In this document: piece by piece, positions 42,439-51,888 of the stretch
Numbering within the stretch: the stretch's first letter is position 1
How the letters are laid out: every line of letters starts with the position of its first letter
NCBI GenBank assembly: GCA_038993745.2
Contig: CP160629.1
Span: forward strand, 2,046,001 to 2,110,000
Direction: 5' to 3'
Source of the DNA: Aliivibrio fischeri
Lineage (GTDB): Bacteria; Pseudomonadota; Gammaproteobacteria; Enterobacterales; Vibrionaceae
Length of the DNA stretch: 64,000 bases
The notes under the pieces: generated by a model
What the model was told of the DNA's origin: nothing
Databases searched by the model: none
What the model saw: the letters and a program-made list of their open reading frames with translations, nothing else
Program-made: the position numbers and the translations under genes

Positions 42439-43371
42439 TTAGTCGCGATAAAGAGCAAACTCATCTGCGCAATCAAGAAGTTGCTGCTTAGTTAACATGA
42501 ACACACCATGTCCACCTTCCGCAAACTCAATCCAAGTAAATGGAATGTCTGGGTATTGCTCCATCATATGAACCATTGAGTTACCCACTTCACAGATTAA
42601 GAAACCGTTATCCATTAAATAATCTGGTGCATTTGCTAAAATACGGCGAACTAACTTCAATCCATCTGTACCTGCTGCTAAACCTAATTCAGGTTCATGC
42701 TCAAACTCTTCCGGTAAGCTGTTCATATCCTCTTCATCCACATAAGGTGGGTTAGAGACAATGAAGTTATACTGATCTTTAGGAATATCACGTAATAGAT
42801 CTGAGCGGATTGGGAACACTTGTTGCTCCATGCCATGATCTTGAACATTTTGTTCAGCAACCATTAATGCATCCGTCGAAATATCAATCGCATCTACTTC
42901 CGCATTTGGGAACGCATGAGCACACGCAATCGCAATACAACCACTCCCCGTACATAAATCCATAATACGTGTAGGCTCTTCGGTTAACCACGGTTCGAAT
43001 TGTGTTTCAATCAACTCTGCAATTGGTGAACGAGGCACAAGTACACGCTCATCAACAAAGAACTCAAGGCCACAGAACCACGCTTTATTCGTTAAATAAG
43101 CCGTAGGAATACGCTCATTAATACGACGTACAACACGCTCAACAATACGTAAACGCTCTGTTGATGTTAAACGTGATTCACGCACATGCGCTGGCACATC
43201 AATTGGTAAATACAGTGTTGGAAGCACAAGTTGAACAGCTTCATCCCATGCGTTATCTGTACCGTGACCATAAAAAAGACCCGCAGCATTAAAACGACTT
43301 ACCGTCCAACGCAGCATATCTTGTAACGTATGAAGCTCAGCGACCGCCTCTTCTACAAAAATCTTATCCAA
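42439..43371 (-). CDS. prmB: 50S ribosomal protein L3 N(5)-glutamine methyltransferase
   Basis: PrmB methylates a glutamine of ribosomal protein L3. The SAM motif [18 protein letters not shown] is near residues 138-155 and the catalytic NPPY motif [11 protein letters not shown] near 206-216. No ATG fits: TTG 43371 gives (M)DKIFVEEAV, the same N-terminus and 310-residue length as E. coli PrmB, with GGGGG 5 bases upstream. An upstream in-frame TTG at 43383 is less likely. Divergent from smrB, as in E. coli. Confidence 0.93.
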   Translation of the reverse strand: MDKIFVEEAVAELHTLQDMLRWTVSRFNAAGLFYGHGTDNAWDEAVQLVLPTLYLPIDVPAHVRESRLTSTERLRIVERVVRRINERIPTAYLTNKAWFCGLEFFVDERVLVPRSPIAELIETQFEPWLTEEPTRIMDLCTGSGCIAIACAHAFPNAEVDAIDISTDALMVAEQNVQDHGMEQQVFPIRSDLLRDIPKDQYNFIVSNPPYVDEEDMNSLPEEFEHEPELGLAAGTDGLKLVRRILANAPDYLMDNGFLICEVGNSMVHMMEQYPDIPFTWIEFAEGGHGVFMLTKQQLLDCADEFALYRD

Positions 43372-43423
43372 AATTGCCCCCAAAACAAGTTATAATACTA
43401 CTGTTAATTATTGGAATTTAAAA

Positions 43424-43957
43424 ATGAGCAAAAACGACCACCTATCAGATGACGAACTTTCGCTGTTCCGTGAAGCAGTACAAGGCTCTAAAAAGTTGCA
43501 ACAGGATACCATAATCCATCAGCCGAGTAAGAACTTTAGCGACCTACAACAGCAAAGAAAATCATTAAAAGAAGGGAAAAATGAAGAGTTTTTCTTTTCT
43601 GATGAATTTGTACCACTTCTGAGTGAAGATGGTCCGATTCGCTATGCCCGTGATGACGTATCAAAATACGAAGTAAAACGCTTACGACGTGGCGTATACG
43701 TACCTGATGTATTTTTAGATATGCATGGTATGAAGCAAGATGAAGCCAAGCGTGAATTAGGCTCTATGATCGCTTATTGCCTTAAAGAAAATATCTCTTG
43801 TGCGAGTGTTATGCATGGTATTGGCAAGCATATTCTTAAACAAAAAGTGCCTCTATGGTTAGCCCAACATCCCGATGTAATGGCTTTTCACCAAGCCCCT
43901 TTAGAGTTTGGTGGTGCAGGTGCAATTCTAGTATTACTCTCAATACCTGATAGATAA
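43424..43957 (+). CDS. smrB: Ribosome rescue endonuclease SmrB
   Basis: SmrB cleaves mRNA upstream of collided ribosomes, starting their rescue. The 177-residue protein has a flexible polar N-terminal arm (about 1-90) and a C-terminal SMR domain with VFLDMHGMKQDEAK near residues 97-110 and the MHGIGKHILK motif near 129-138. Length and divergent position next to prmB match E. coli SmrB (YfcN). Confidence 0.94.
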   Translation: MSKNDHLSDDELSLFREAVQGSKKLQQDTIIHQPSKNFSDLQQQRKSLKEGKNEEFFFSDEFVPLLSEDGPIRYARDDVSKYEVKRLRRGVYVPDVFLDMHGMKQDEAKRELGSMIAYCLKENISCASVMHGIGKHILKQKVPLWLAQHPDVMAFHQAPLEFGGAGAILVLLSIPDR

Positions 43958-43997
43958 AAAAAGATCCCACAGCCGTTAAGCTCTGGGATCTTTTTTA
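43957..43997. terminator. Terminator between smrB and sixA
   Basis: AAAAAGATCCCACAG and CTCTGGGATCTTTTTT arms (one internal mismatch) with A-rich and T-rich flanks, between convergent genes. Confidence 0.88.
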
Positions 43998-44020
43998 TTT
44001 CATCTGTTTTCTATATGAAT

Positions 44021-44491
44021 TTATGGTTGCTGCAACCAAAGTAACTCACTTTTCCCTGTTGTATATGAATATTCAACACAAGACATTGCAGATGTTGGGA
44101 ACATCGGAGGCATAATTCCCGGAACAAAATCAGCAGTAAGGTAGCCAACGAGTGGTAAGTGAGAGACTAGTAAAATATTCTCAATATCCTCAACACTACC
44201 CAAAGCTTTTACATACTCAACCACATCATCTGAGTCGCCATAAGGAGTAATATCTTCACATATTTTTACTTTTGCGTCCGCCACATTCAAAATTGGCTTA
44301 ATCGTATTCCACGTTTGTTGCGCTCGAACATAAGGGCTAACCAAGACATAATCAAACTGTATCTTATGCTCAGCCATCAGCCATTGTGCTATTTTCGCCG
44401 ATTGGCTTTCGCCATGAGCAGTTAAATTACGCTCTTCATCTGAAGGAGCATAAGCTTCAGCCTCACCGTGACGCATTATGAATACTTTCAT
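44021..44491 (-). CDS. sixA: Phosphohistidine phosphatase SixA
   Basis: SixA removes phosphate from phosphohistidine; in E. coli it acts on the nitrogen PTS protein NPr. The 156-residue protein belongs to the histidine phosphatase superfamily with the RHG motif MRHGEAEAY (nucleophile His8), the conserved Arg in SPYVRAQQT near 52-60, and the second catalytic His in LLVSHLPLVGYL near 108-119. Length is normal. It lies near fadIJ, as in E. coli. Confidence 0.95.
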   Translation of the reverse strand: MKVFIMRHGEAEAYAPSDEERNLTAHGESQSAKIAQWLMAEHKIQFDYVLVSPYVRAQQTWNTIKPILNVADAKVKICEDITPYGDSDDVVEYVKALGSVEDIENILLVSHLPLVGYLTADFVPGIMPPMFPTSAMSCVEYSYTTGKSELLWLQQP

Positions 44492-44735
44492 TTATTCATT
44501 CTCAAATCATTACTAACTTCACAATAGTAGCAAGCAAAAGTAAAAATAGGAAAGAGAGAGTTTGCTAGTCTGTGGTATCAGCGCCATAATTGATAAAATA
44601 ATTATACAAATAATGTCAAAAGAGTTAGCCATTATATTCAATTGGTTATCTTATTATTGATAACCATTGATAAACTCTGCATTCAATATTTGACTATAAA
44701 AATAAAGCCCTTACGCCTTAAAACAGGAGCACCCT

Positions 44736-47513
44736 GTGCACATCAGTCCGAATGATAAAAAACATTACCGCTTAATTGAGCTTGATAATAAATTACCCGT
44801 CTTGCTCATTCAGGATGAAACAGCACCACGCTCAGCCGCCGCCCTTTCTGTTAATGTCGGTCATTTTGACGATCCTGATGATCGTCAAGGCCTTGCTCAC
44901 TTTTTAGAGCATATGCTGTTTCTCGGTACACAAAAATACCCAAAAGTTGGAGAGTTTCACTCTTTCATTAATCAGCAAGGTGGCTCTAATAACGCATGGA
45001 CAGGAACCGAAAACACCACCTTCTTTTTTGAAGTATCGCATTCAGCGTTTGAAGAAGGATTGGATCGCTTTGGTCAATTTTTCTATGCCTCATTATTCAA
45101 TGAGGAAGCTGTAGATAAAGAGCGTAATGCGGTTGATTCAGAGTATAAACTCAAATTAAAAGATGATGTTCGCCGCATTTATCAAGTTCATAAAGAAACG
45201 GTTAACCAAGCCCACCCTTTCTCTAAATTCTCCGTTGGTAGCATTGATACATTAGCAGATAAAGAGGACTCATCTATCCGCGATGAAATGCTCACTTTTT
45301 ATCAAACGCATTATTCTGCTGATTTAATGACAGCCGTTGTACTTGGAAACCGACCTCTTTGTGAGTTAGAACTATTAGCAACTCAATCTTTTGCATCAAT
45401 CCCTAATCAAAATCTTGGGCATAAAGAAATTAATGTTTCTTATGTCACACCAAAAGAACAAAGTTGTTGGATTAACATTGAACCACTAAAAGAAGTTAGA
45501 AAGCTAAGTCTTGCGTTTCATTTACCTAATCAAGATCGTTTTTATAAAACAAAACCGCTTAATTATCTTGGTCACCTTCTTGGCTATGAAGGTGACGGTA
45601 GCTTAATGCTTTACCTGAAAAAATTAGGATATATTCACTCATTGACAGCAGGCGGTGGAGTAAGCGGAAGTAACTTCAGAGAATTTACTCTTTCTTTTAA
45701 TCTAACCGAAAAAGGCATGCTTCATCTTGATGAGATCATTCTCAATACTTATCAGTATATTGAATTGATTAAACAGCAAGGTCTTGATGAGTGGCGCTAC
45801 AATGAAAAGAAAGCGGTATTAGTATCTGCATTTCAATTCCAAGAAAAAACTAAGCCTCTTGATTTAGTCAGTCACTTAGTCATGAATTTACAGCGCTATC
45901 ATAAAGAAGATGCCATATACGCTGATTACATGATGGAAGGTTATCATGAACAACACGTTCTCGATCTACTTGAGCAATTTACTCCTGAAAAAATGCGAGT
46001 CACTCTCGTAGCTCAAGGTTTACAATATGATCGTAAAGATAAGTGGTATCACACCCCTTACTCTGTTCAGCCATTAAGTGAAGCCCAAATAAAGAGTTGG
46101 AGTCATGCTGAACTGCATCCTGAACTTCATTTGCCAGAGAAAAACCCTTATATCTGCTATGATTTAGAGCCTCAAGAATTAAAAGAAACCACCGTTCTTC
46201 CAACATTACTTGAAGACCTACCTGGTTTTCGCCTATGGCATAAGCAAGAAGAAGAGTTCCGTGTGCCAAAAGGCATGGTATATATTGCAATAGATAGCCC
46301 ACATGCCATTTCAGATCCAAGAAAAATAGTAAAAACACGCTTATGCGTTGAAATGCTTATGGACGCACTCAGTGAACAAACTTACCAAGCTGAAATTGCA
46401 GGAATGGGGTATAACCTATATTGCCATCAAGGAGGCGTAACATTAACGCTTTCTGGCTTTAGTCAAAAACAACCCTTATTGCTGGATGTGATATTAAAAC
46501 GTTTTTCTACACGTGAATTCAGCGCTGAACGATTCGAGTTTATAAAAAATCAATTGATCCGTCATTGGGGGAATGCATCAAAAGAGCGACCTATTTCACA
46601 GCTTTTCAACGCATTATCTGGAATTTTACAACCAAACAACCCTCCATACCCAGTACTTCTTGAAGCATTAGAAAGTATTGAAGTGGATGATTTACCGAAT
46701 TTTGTTCAAGCTATGTTCGCTGAATTGCACGTTGAGATGTTTGTCTATGGCGATTGGACGAAAGAACAAGCATTGGAATTAGGTCGTTCTTTAAAAGATA
46801 CCCTACGAATGCAAAATCAAACTTATGGCGAATCATTCCGTCCATTAGTTATGCTTGGGGAATCAGGAACATTCCAAAGAGAATTAGTATGTGACCATTC
46901 TGATTCTGCACTTTTGGTTTATTATCAATCTCCACAAGAAGATCCACGCAGTTTTGCCCTTTATACTCTTGCAAACCATTTAATGTCGGCTTCCTTTTTC
47001 CATGAGATCCGTACAAAGCAGCAATTGGGTTATATGGTAGGAACAGGAAACTTACCTCTTAATAAGCATCCTGGATTAATTTTATACGTACAATCACCAA
47101 TGGCGCCACCCGCTATTTTACTTGATGCTATTGATGAATTTTTAAATGCTTTCTATATGGTCTTATTAGAGTTAAATGAGCACCAATGGCAATCCAGTAA
47201 ACAAGGTTTAATCGATCAGATATCAGATCCTGATACTAATCTACGAGGTCGAGCTCAACGTTTATGGACATGCATAGGAAATAAAGACACGAATTTTGAT
47301 CATAAAGAACGTGTCACTGAGGAGCTTAAGAGTTTAACGAGAATTGAAATGATCCGTTTTGTCGTTGGCATATTAAAACCAAGAACAGCGAATCGTTTAA
47401 TTATGCACTCTCAAGGAACAGAACATCAGCAATATGACCGCTTAGATGTTGGCTTTGAAATTGATTCTATTGACCAATTTCAACTAAGAAAAAAAGACAT
47501 CAACCTCGGTTAA
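44736..47513 (+). CDS. Insulinase-family (M16) zinc peptidase, protease III-like
   Basis: A 925-residue M16 metallopeptidase in the pitrilysin/insulysin class. The inverted zinc motif HFLEH is at residues 55-59 and the third ligand Glu in the ERNAVDSEYK region near 130-138. Active N-terminal and degenerate C-terminal M16 domains repeat across the length. Unlike E. coli PtrA no signal peptide is visible, so it may be cytoplasmic. It starts with GTG; AGGAG lies 6 bases before. It is a lone gene with its own terminator. Confidence 0.93.
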   Translation: MHISPNDKKHYRLIELDNKLPVLLIQDETAPRSAAALSVNVGHFDDPDDRQGLAHFLEHMLFLGTQKYPKVGEFHSFINQQGGSNNAWTGTENTTFFFEVSHSAFEEGLDRFGQFFYASLFNEEAVDKERNAVDSEYKLKLKDDVRRIYQVHKETVNQAHPFSKFSVGSIDTLADKEDSSIRDEMLTFYQTHYSADLMTAVVLGNRPLCELELLATQSFASIPNQNLGHKEINVSYVTPKEQSCWINIEPLKEVRKLSLAFHLPNQDRFYKTKPLNYLGHLLGYEGDGSLMLYLKKLGYIHSLTAGGGVSGSNFREFTLSFNLTEKGMLHLDEIILNTYQYIELIKQQGLDEWRYNEKKAVLVSAFQFQEKTKPLDLVSHLVMNLQRYHKEDAIYADYMMEGYHEQHVLDLLEQFTPEKMRVTLVAQGLQYDRKDKWYHTPYSVQPLSEAQIKSWSHAELHPELHLPEKNPYICYDLEPQELKETTVLPTLLEDLPGFRLWHKQEEEFRVPKGMVYIAIDSPHAISDPRKIVKTRLCVEMLMDALSEQTYQAEIAGMGYNLYCHQGGVTLTLSGFSQKQPLLLDVILKRFSTREFSAERFEFIKNQLIRHWGNASKERPISQLFNALSGILQPNNPPYPVLLEALESIEVDDLPNFVQAMFAELHVEMFVYGDWTKEQALELGRSLKDTLRMQNQTYGESFRPLVMLGESGTFQRELVCDHSDSALLVYYQSPQEDPRSFALYTLANHLMSASFFHEIRTKQQLGYMVGTGNLPLNKHPGLILYVQSPMAPPAILLDAIDEFLNAFYMVLLELNEHQWQSSKQGLIDQISDPDTNLRGRAQRLWTCIGNKDTNFDHKERVTEELKSLTRIEMIRFVVGILKPRTANRLIMHSQGTEHQQYDRLDVGFEIDSIDQFQLRKKDINLG

Positions 47514-47538
47514 TAATCTAAAATTCACGTCATAAAAA

Positions 47539-47566
47539 TAAGGCCATCACAACGATGGCCTTTTAG
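47539..47566. terminator. Terminator between the M16 peptidase gene and fadJ
   Basis: AAGGCCATC and GATGGCCTT form a 9-bp stem with loop ACAAC and T residues after, between convergent genes. Confidence 0.85.
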
Positions 47567-47580
47567 TTATATTGGTATTA

Positions 47581-49680
47581 TTACTCAATAAATCGATCAC
47601 CGTATTTATCGGCATAGTTTCTCATTAAGGTCGCTAATTTCTCTTCCCCTAACGTGTTCATATAAGTAAAAGGTCCCCCTAAAAATGGAGGAAAACCAAT
47701 GCCAAAAATAGCACCGATATCGCCATCTCTTTCAGAAGCTATTATCCCTTCATCTAAACAACGTTTTGCCTCTGCCAACATTGGTAATACACAACGCATT
47801 GCGATTTCATTTTTACTGAGTTGCGACTGTGGTTTGATGTTTAATAAGGTATACACCTCTTGATCAGGTTCTTTCTTTTTCCCTTTATAAACATAAAATC
47901 CACGTTTTGTTTTTTTTCCCAATCGCTTATCGTCAATTAAGGTCTGAAATACATCAGGGCTTCGGAATCTATCTCCTAACTCCGCTTCCAATATCGGCAT
48001 AATTTTCGCGCCAATATCAACTCCAACCTCATCTAATAATGAAATAGGCCCAACAGGAAATCCAAAATCCAATAAGGCTTCATCGAGCACCTCTATTGGC
48101 TCTCCGGCAAGTAACAGACGTGCCGCCTCATTCATATAAGGCGCAAGGATACGATTAACATAAAAGCCCGCAGAATCTTTTACAACAATAGGCGTTTTAC
48201 CCTGTTGCCTAGCCAAAGCCACTACGGTTGAGATGGTTTCATCGCTGGTTGTTGCGTGTGGAATAACCTCAACCAATGGCATTTTTTCAACTGGACTAAA
48301 ATAATGAAGGCCAACAATATTTTCAGGCTTTTGAGCCCCCTCGGCTATTTGGCCTATGGGAAGCGAAGACGTATTCGTTGCAAAAATAACGTCTTCTTTG
48401 CCTTGTTCTTGTACTGCTTTTACCATCTCTTGCTTTAGGTTTAAATCTTCAAATACGGCTTCAACAACCACATCTAACTTTTTAAAACCGTCAAACTCTG
48501 TCACTCCAGTTAATTGCAGCATTTGTTGTTGTAATTGCGCTTTTGAAATAATTCGGCGCTTTCTCAACGTATCTAATCGTTGATAGTGATATTGGTAAGC
48601 ATTAAGTAATCCATCATTATTGATGTCTTTTATCGTTACTTTCTTTTTCGCTTTAGCAATAGAAACATGGGCAATACCTCCTCCCATTAATCCACCACCT
48701 AGTACCCCAACATAATCGATGGATTTAGGTTCAGCATCACTGCCTTTTTCTTTTTTCATCTCTGTCATGGCAAAGAATAAAGAGCGTAATGCCGCCGATT
48801 CTGGCGTCATGGCCAATCGAGCAAATTGTTCAGCCTCTCGTTGTAATCCTTTTTTCATCCCTTTATCTAAACCATGCTCGATACTATCTAAAATAGCGGC
48901 AATGGCAGGATAATTACCACGAGCTTTTTTCTGTGCTTGTTTTTCCGCTTGCGAGAAAATGACATTACGTCCTAATGGATTTCGAGATAACCCCCATTCT
49001 TTTGCAGTCAATTTACGTTTCGCTTTTTTCTTTAAAGCAAAGTCCGCAGCTATACGAGACAAAATAGTATGAGGAACAGAAGCATCTACTACACCTAATT
49101 TCAGTGCTTTTTTAGGTCTTAGTTGCTTACCCGTTAAGATAATATCCAAACTTGGCAGTAGCCCGATTAATCGTGGTAATCGCTGAGTTCCGCCAGACCC
49201 CGGAAGCAACCCTAATTGCACTTCTGGCAAGCCTAATTTTGTTTTATTGTCATCACTGCAAACACGATAATCACATGCTAGAGCTAGCTCTAATCCACCG
49301 CCTAGGCATGGACCATGTATCGCGGCAACCGTTGCAAATGGAAGATCTTCAATCCTCTGAAATAATTGCTGTCCTTTTTCAGCCAACGCTTGTGCTTCTG
49401 AGGCATTTTGGCAATTAGCTATCATATTAATATCTGCGCCTGCGATAAAATTATCGGGCTTACCTGATTGAATCACTAACCCCTTAATATGAGCTTGTTG
49501 CTCTTCAATCTCATCTAAAACTTGAGTCACTTGCTCAGCAAAAGCAGCTTGGAGTGTATTCATTTTTTCATTCGGAACATCGATAGTTAACCATGCAATT
49601 TGGTCATCATCTTTAGTCCATGCAAATGCACTGGTATTTTTAACGGCTTCAAGCGTATTATTTTTCGTTTCTAACGTCAT
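47581..49680 (-). CDS. fadJ: Fatty acid oxidation complex subunit alpha FadJ
   Basis: FadJ carries enoyl-CoA hydratase and 3-hydroxyacyl-CoA dehydrogenase activities for anaerobic beta-oxidation. The hydratase domain (about 15-200) has AGADINM near 76-82 and [17 protein letters not shown] near 119-135. The dehydrogenase domain starts near 323 with [17 protein letters not shown], and [18 protein letters not shown] lies near 450. At 699 residues it is complete. Its ATG overlaps the fadI stop in TAATG, so the pair is translationally coupled; the fadI upstream carries frameshifts that could reduce coupling. Confidence 0.97.
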   Translation of the reverse strand: MTLETKNNTLEAVKNTSAFAWTKDDDQIAWLTIDVPNEKMNTLQAAFAEQVTQVLDEIEEQQAHIKGLVIQSGKPDNFIAGADINMIANCQNASEAQALAEKGQQLFQRIEDLPFATVAAIHGPCLGGGLELALACDYRVCSDDNKTKLGLPEVQLGLLPGSGGTQRLPRLIGLLPSLDIILTGKQLRPKKALKLGVVDASVPHTILSRIAADFALKKKAKRKLTAKEWGLSRNPLGRNVIFSQAEKQAQKKARGNYPAIAAILDSIEHGLDKGMKKGLQREAEQFARLAMTPESAALRSLFFAMTEMKKEKGSDAEPKSIDYVGVLGGGLMGGGIAHVSIAKAKKKVTIKDINNDGLLNAYQYHYQRLDTLRKRRIISKAQLQQQMLQLTGVTEFDGFKKLDVVVEAVFEDLNLKQEMVKAVQEQGKEDVIFATNTSSLPIGQIAEGAQKPENIVGLHYFSPVEKMPLVEVIPHATTSDETISTVVALARQQGKTPIVVKDSAGFYVNRILAPYMNEAARLLLAGEPIEVLDEALLDFGFPVGPISLLDEVGVDIGAKIMPILEAELGDRFRSPDVFQTLIDDKRLGKKTKRGFYVYKGKKKEPDQEVYTLLNIKPQSQLSKNEIAMRCVLPMLAEAKRCLDEGIIASERDGDIGAIFGIGFPPFLGGPFTYMNTLGEEKLATLMRNYADKYGDRFIE

Positions 49681-51008
49681 TATTCAACCTCCAATACCAT
49701 TGCTGCACCTAAACCACCAGCGGCACAAGCCGTATTTAATCCTAATCCACCACCACGACGTTTTAATTCTCGTAATGTTTGAATAATCATTCTGGCTCCT
49801 GTTGCTGCAAATGGATGCCATAGGCTATTGACCCACCAAGGACATTAAATTTCTCCATATCAATTTCGCCAATGGCTTTATCTCTACCTAAACATTCTTT
49901 AGCAAATTTGTTTGAAGCAAACATTTTCACATTTGAAAGGGTTTGTGCTGCAAAAGCTTCATGCATATCAATTAAGGTAAGGTCTGATAATGAAATTCCC
50001 GCTTTATCCAAGGCCATTGGTGTCGCATAAGATGGTCCCATTAACATATCGTGATGTACATCTATCGCACTGAACGCAAACGAACGAATATAACCTAATG
50101 GTTCATAACCTAATTCTTTTGCTCGTTTTTCACTCATTAATAATAAAGCGGCGCCACCATCCGTTAATGGCGTACTATTAGCTGCAGTGACTGAACCATA
50201 TTTACGATCAAACGCAGGGCGCAATTTGGCATAACTTGCTAGTTCTGAATCATGACGAATATTATTATCATGATCTAACCACGCGGTATAAGGTTCAGGG
50301 AAAGCGGTCATTACTTCATCTTGAATAAGCCCATCTTTCCATGCTTTGGCTGCAAGTGTATGTGAACGATGTGCTAATGCATCTTGTTCTTCACGTGTTA
50401 TTCCATGACTTTTAGCCATTTGTTCTGCAGTTTGTCCCATAGAAATTCCCGTTGAATACTCAGCTACAGCGGGAGGAACAGGAGCAATGTCTTTTAATGA
50501 TAAAGTGCGAAGAAGTGATAACTTTTGGTAAACGGTTTTTTGTTTTACTAAGAGCAAGTAAAGTAGAAGCTAACTTTTTAGAGACACCAATAGGCAATAC
50601 AGAGGAAGAATCTGCACCACCAGCAATACCAATATCAATCGTGCCTGCCATAATACTCTCCACAACATTAGCTGTCGTTTGAAAGCTCGTCGCACAGGCT
50701 CTAGTTACACTGTAAGCATCAGTACCTATATTCATCCCCGTACCCAAAACAATTTCGCGAGCAATATTCGGAGCTTCTGGCATTTGTACTACTTGGCCAA
50801 ACACGACTTGATCAATTAATTTAGGATCAATATCCGTTTTATCCATTAATGCTTTTACCGCTAATTTACCAAGATCTACAGCAGGTGTAGTGCTGAATGC
50901 TGTCGATTGTTTAGCAAACGGAGTTCGAATGCCTGATACAACAGCAATACGATCACCTTGTCGTGTCGTTAACGGTTGATACTTACTTGAATTTACGCTG
51001 TTTGACAT
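49680..51008 (-). pseudogene. fadI: 3-ketoacyl-CoA thiolase FadI, two compensating frameshifts
   Basis: FadI is the thiolase partner of FadJ. Residues 1-160 read normally from ATG 51008 ([18 protein letters not shown] upstream), including the nucleophile Cys in [16 protein letters not shown] run of six A on the minus strand (T at 50536-50541) adds one base; the protein continues in another frame ([12 protein letters not shown] to [11 protein letters not shown]). Near 49818 one base is missing after TATGG, and the frame returns for [15 protein letters not shown] and the second catalytic Cys in [13 protein letters not shown]. As read, translation stops soon after the first shift and no active thiolase is made. 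Correcting both bases gives 442 residues. Sequencing error is a real alternative. Confidence 0.88.
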
Positions 51009-51033
51009 TGCTTCTCCTTGCATACATCAAAGG

Positions 51034-51043
51034 TGGTCAGACC
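51034..51043. promoter_or_regulatory. FadR-type operator of fadIJ
   Basis: TGGTCAGACC is the core of the FadR consensus (TGGTNNGACCA-like), 26 bases before the fadI ATG, so it would overlap the promoter or leader. FadR represses fatty-acid degradation genes and leaves the DNA when it binds acyl-CoA. Confidence 0.65.
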
Positions 51044-51222
51044 TCAAATTGTAACCAAGTTGTTAATAAGATATAGTGATGATAATCACAGGCTCATCAT
51101 AGAATAATGAATTTGGTCATGGGCTTAATTAAACGATAAATAGCAATGCTTTTATTGGTATATAAATTTCGAGGTTATAGATAGGTATTAAGGAGGTTTT
51201 TGATCTAATTCTGTTTTTTGGT

Positions 51223-51250
51223 AAAAAAAAACCACATCAGTCGATGTGGT
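51223..51250 (-). terminator. Oligo-U terminator of the candidate small RNA
   Basis: ACCACATC and GATGTGGT stem with loop GACT, followed by nine T on the minus strand. The plus-strand side has no T-run, so it acts on a minus-strand transcript. Confidence 0.82.
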
Positions 51251-51377
51251 CAGAATAAAAAACAATTAACGAGTAGCCAATTGTAAAAATCAGTTTCACC
51301 TGATAAGGAGAAAGTAAAGTCAGCCTTCAAAAGGAAATGTTATCTTGCTCAACGGGTTGATTACTCAACCAGATAAC
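51223..51377 (-). ncRNA. Candidate FNR-activated small RNA (about 155 nt)
   Basis: On the minus strand a FNR-like box (51425-51412) is followed 21 bases later by a -10 hexamer TATAGT (51390-51385), class II spacing, which predicts a start near 51377. The RNA would begin with GTTATCT, which pairs with AGATAAC around an inner GGTTGA/TCAACC hairpin. Then comes a single-stranded pyrimidine-rich part (CTTTACTTTCTCCTTATC), able to pair with ribosome binding sites. It ends in an 8-bp hairpin ACCACATC/GATGTGGT with nine U. No neighbouring minus-strand gene explains this terminator. The layout resembles enterobacterial FnrS, but I see no clear sequence identity. Confidence 0.55.
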
Positions 51378-51411
51378 GAGATCAACTATAACGTTAATCT
51401 CAATTCATTTA

Positions 51412-51425
51412 TTGAAATAGATCAA
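51412..51425 (-). promoter_or_regulatory. FNR-like box of the candidate small RNA
   Basis: TTGATCTATTTCAA on the minus strand differs from the FNR consensus TTGAT-N4-ATCAA at one position. It is centred about 41.5 bases before the predicted RNA start. Confidence 0.55.
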
Positions 51426-51763
51426 TTTTATGTTCTTTTACTACTTTTTGGCTCTATGAATACAAAACCCACCTTCCGTTCATCAAACTGATGCTTTTTC
51501 CCTCACCATAAAATTAAAATACAAAAACGGGTTAAAAATCACGATTTTTCATTTAGTTAACCATTTTTTTGACGCTTAGTTAGAGTATAAGCTCCACTTT
51601 CACCTAAGTAAGCAATCTATAACTTTAAAATCAATAAGTTACAAACCCAAAAATAAACATTAAAAAGCACAAAAAATAGAGTTAAAGCTCTATTAACATC
51701 AATTAGAACGCTATTTACGAACAAATCACGTCCAGATCACGAATTTTAACGATTTTTTAGCAG

Positions 51764-51773
51764 TGGTCGGATT
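51764..51773. promoter_or_regulatory. FadR-like operator upstream of the first fadL
   Basis: TGGTCGGATT matches the left half of the FadR operator and part of the right half. The same core, TGGTCGGAT, is found before the second fadL. It lies 116 bases before the fadL ATG. Confidence 0.5.
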
Positions 51774-51888
51774 TGTCGTCTATGCTCAGATCGTTATTAT
51801 CTCGCCATCGAGATTTAAGTCTCAACTAAATAAATCTTTTCAGTCTTGAGAATTGAAAGGAAATAACAATACACGGAATATAATAATT

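Larger units (their letters stand above)
51009..51888. other. 880-base fadI-fadL intergenic region
   Basis: No protein gene is supported here. The region holds a FadR-type operator near the fadI start (51034-51043), a candidate minus-strand small RNA (51377-51223) with an FNR-like box, a second FadR-type half-operator (51764-51773) before fadL, and the fadL promoter area. Confidence 0.6.

Noticed and set aside
51250..51312. 20-codon GTG ORF (hydrophobic) inside the candidate small RNA
   Set aside because: No purine-rich ribosome binding site in front, and it runs into the terminator stem; not enough for a dual-function RNA claim.
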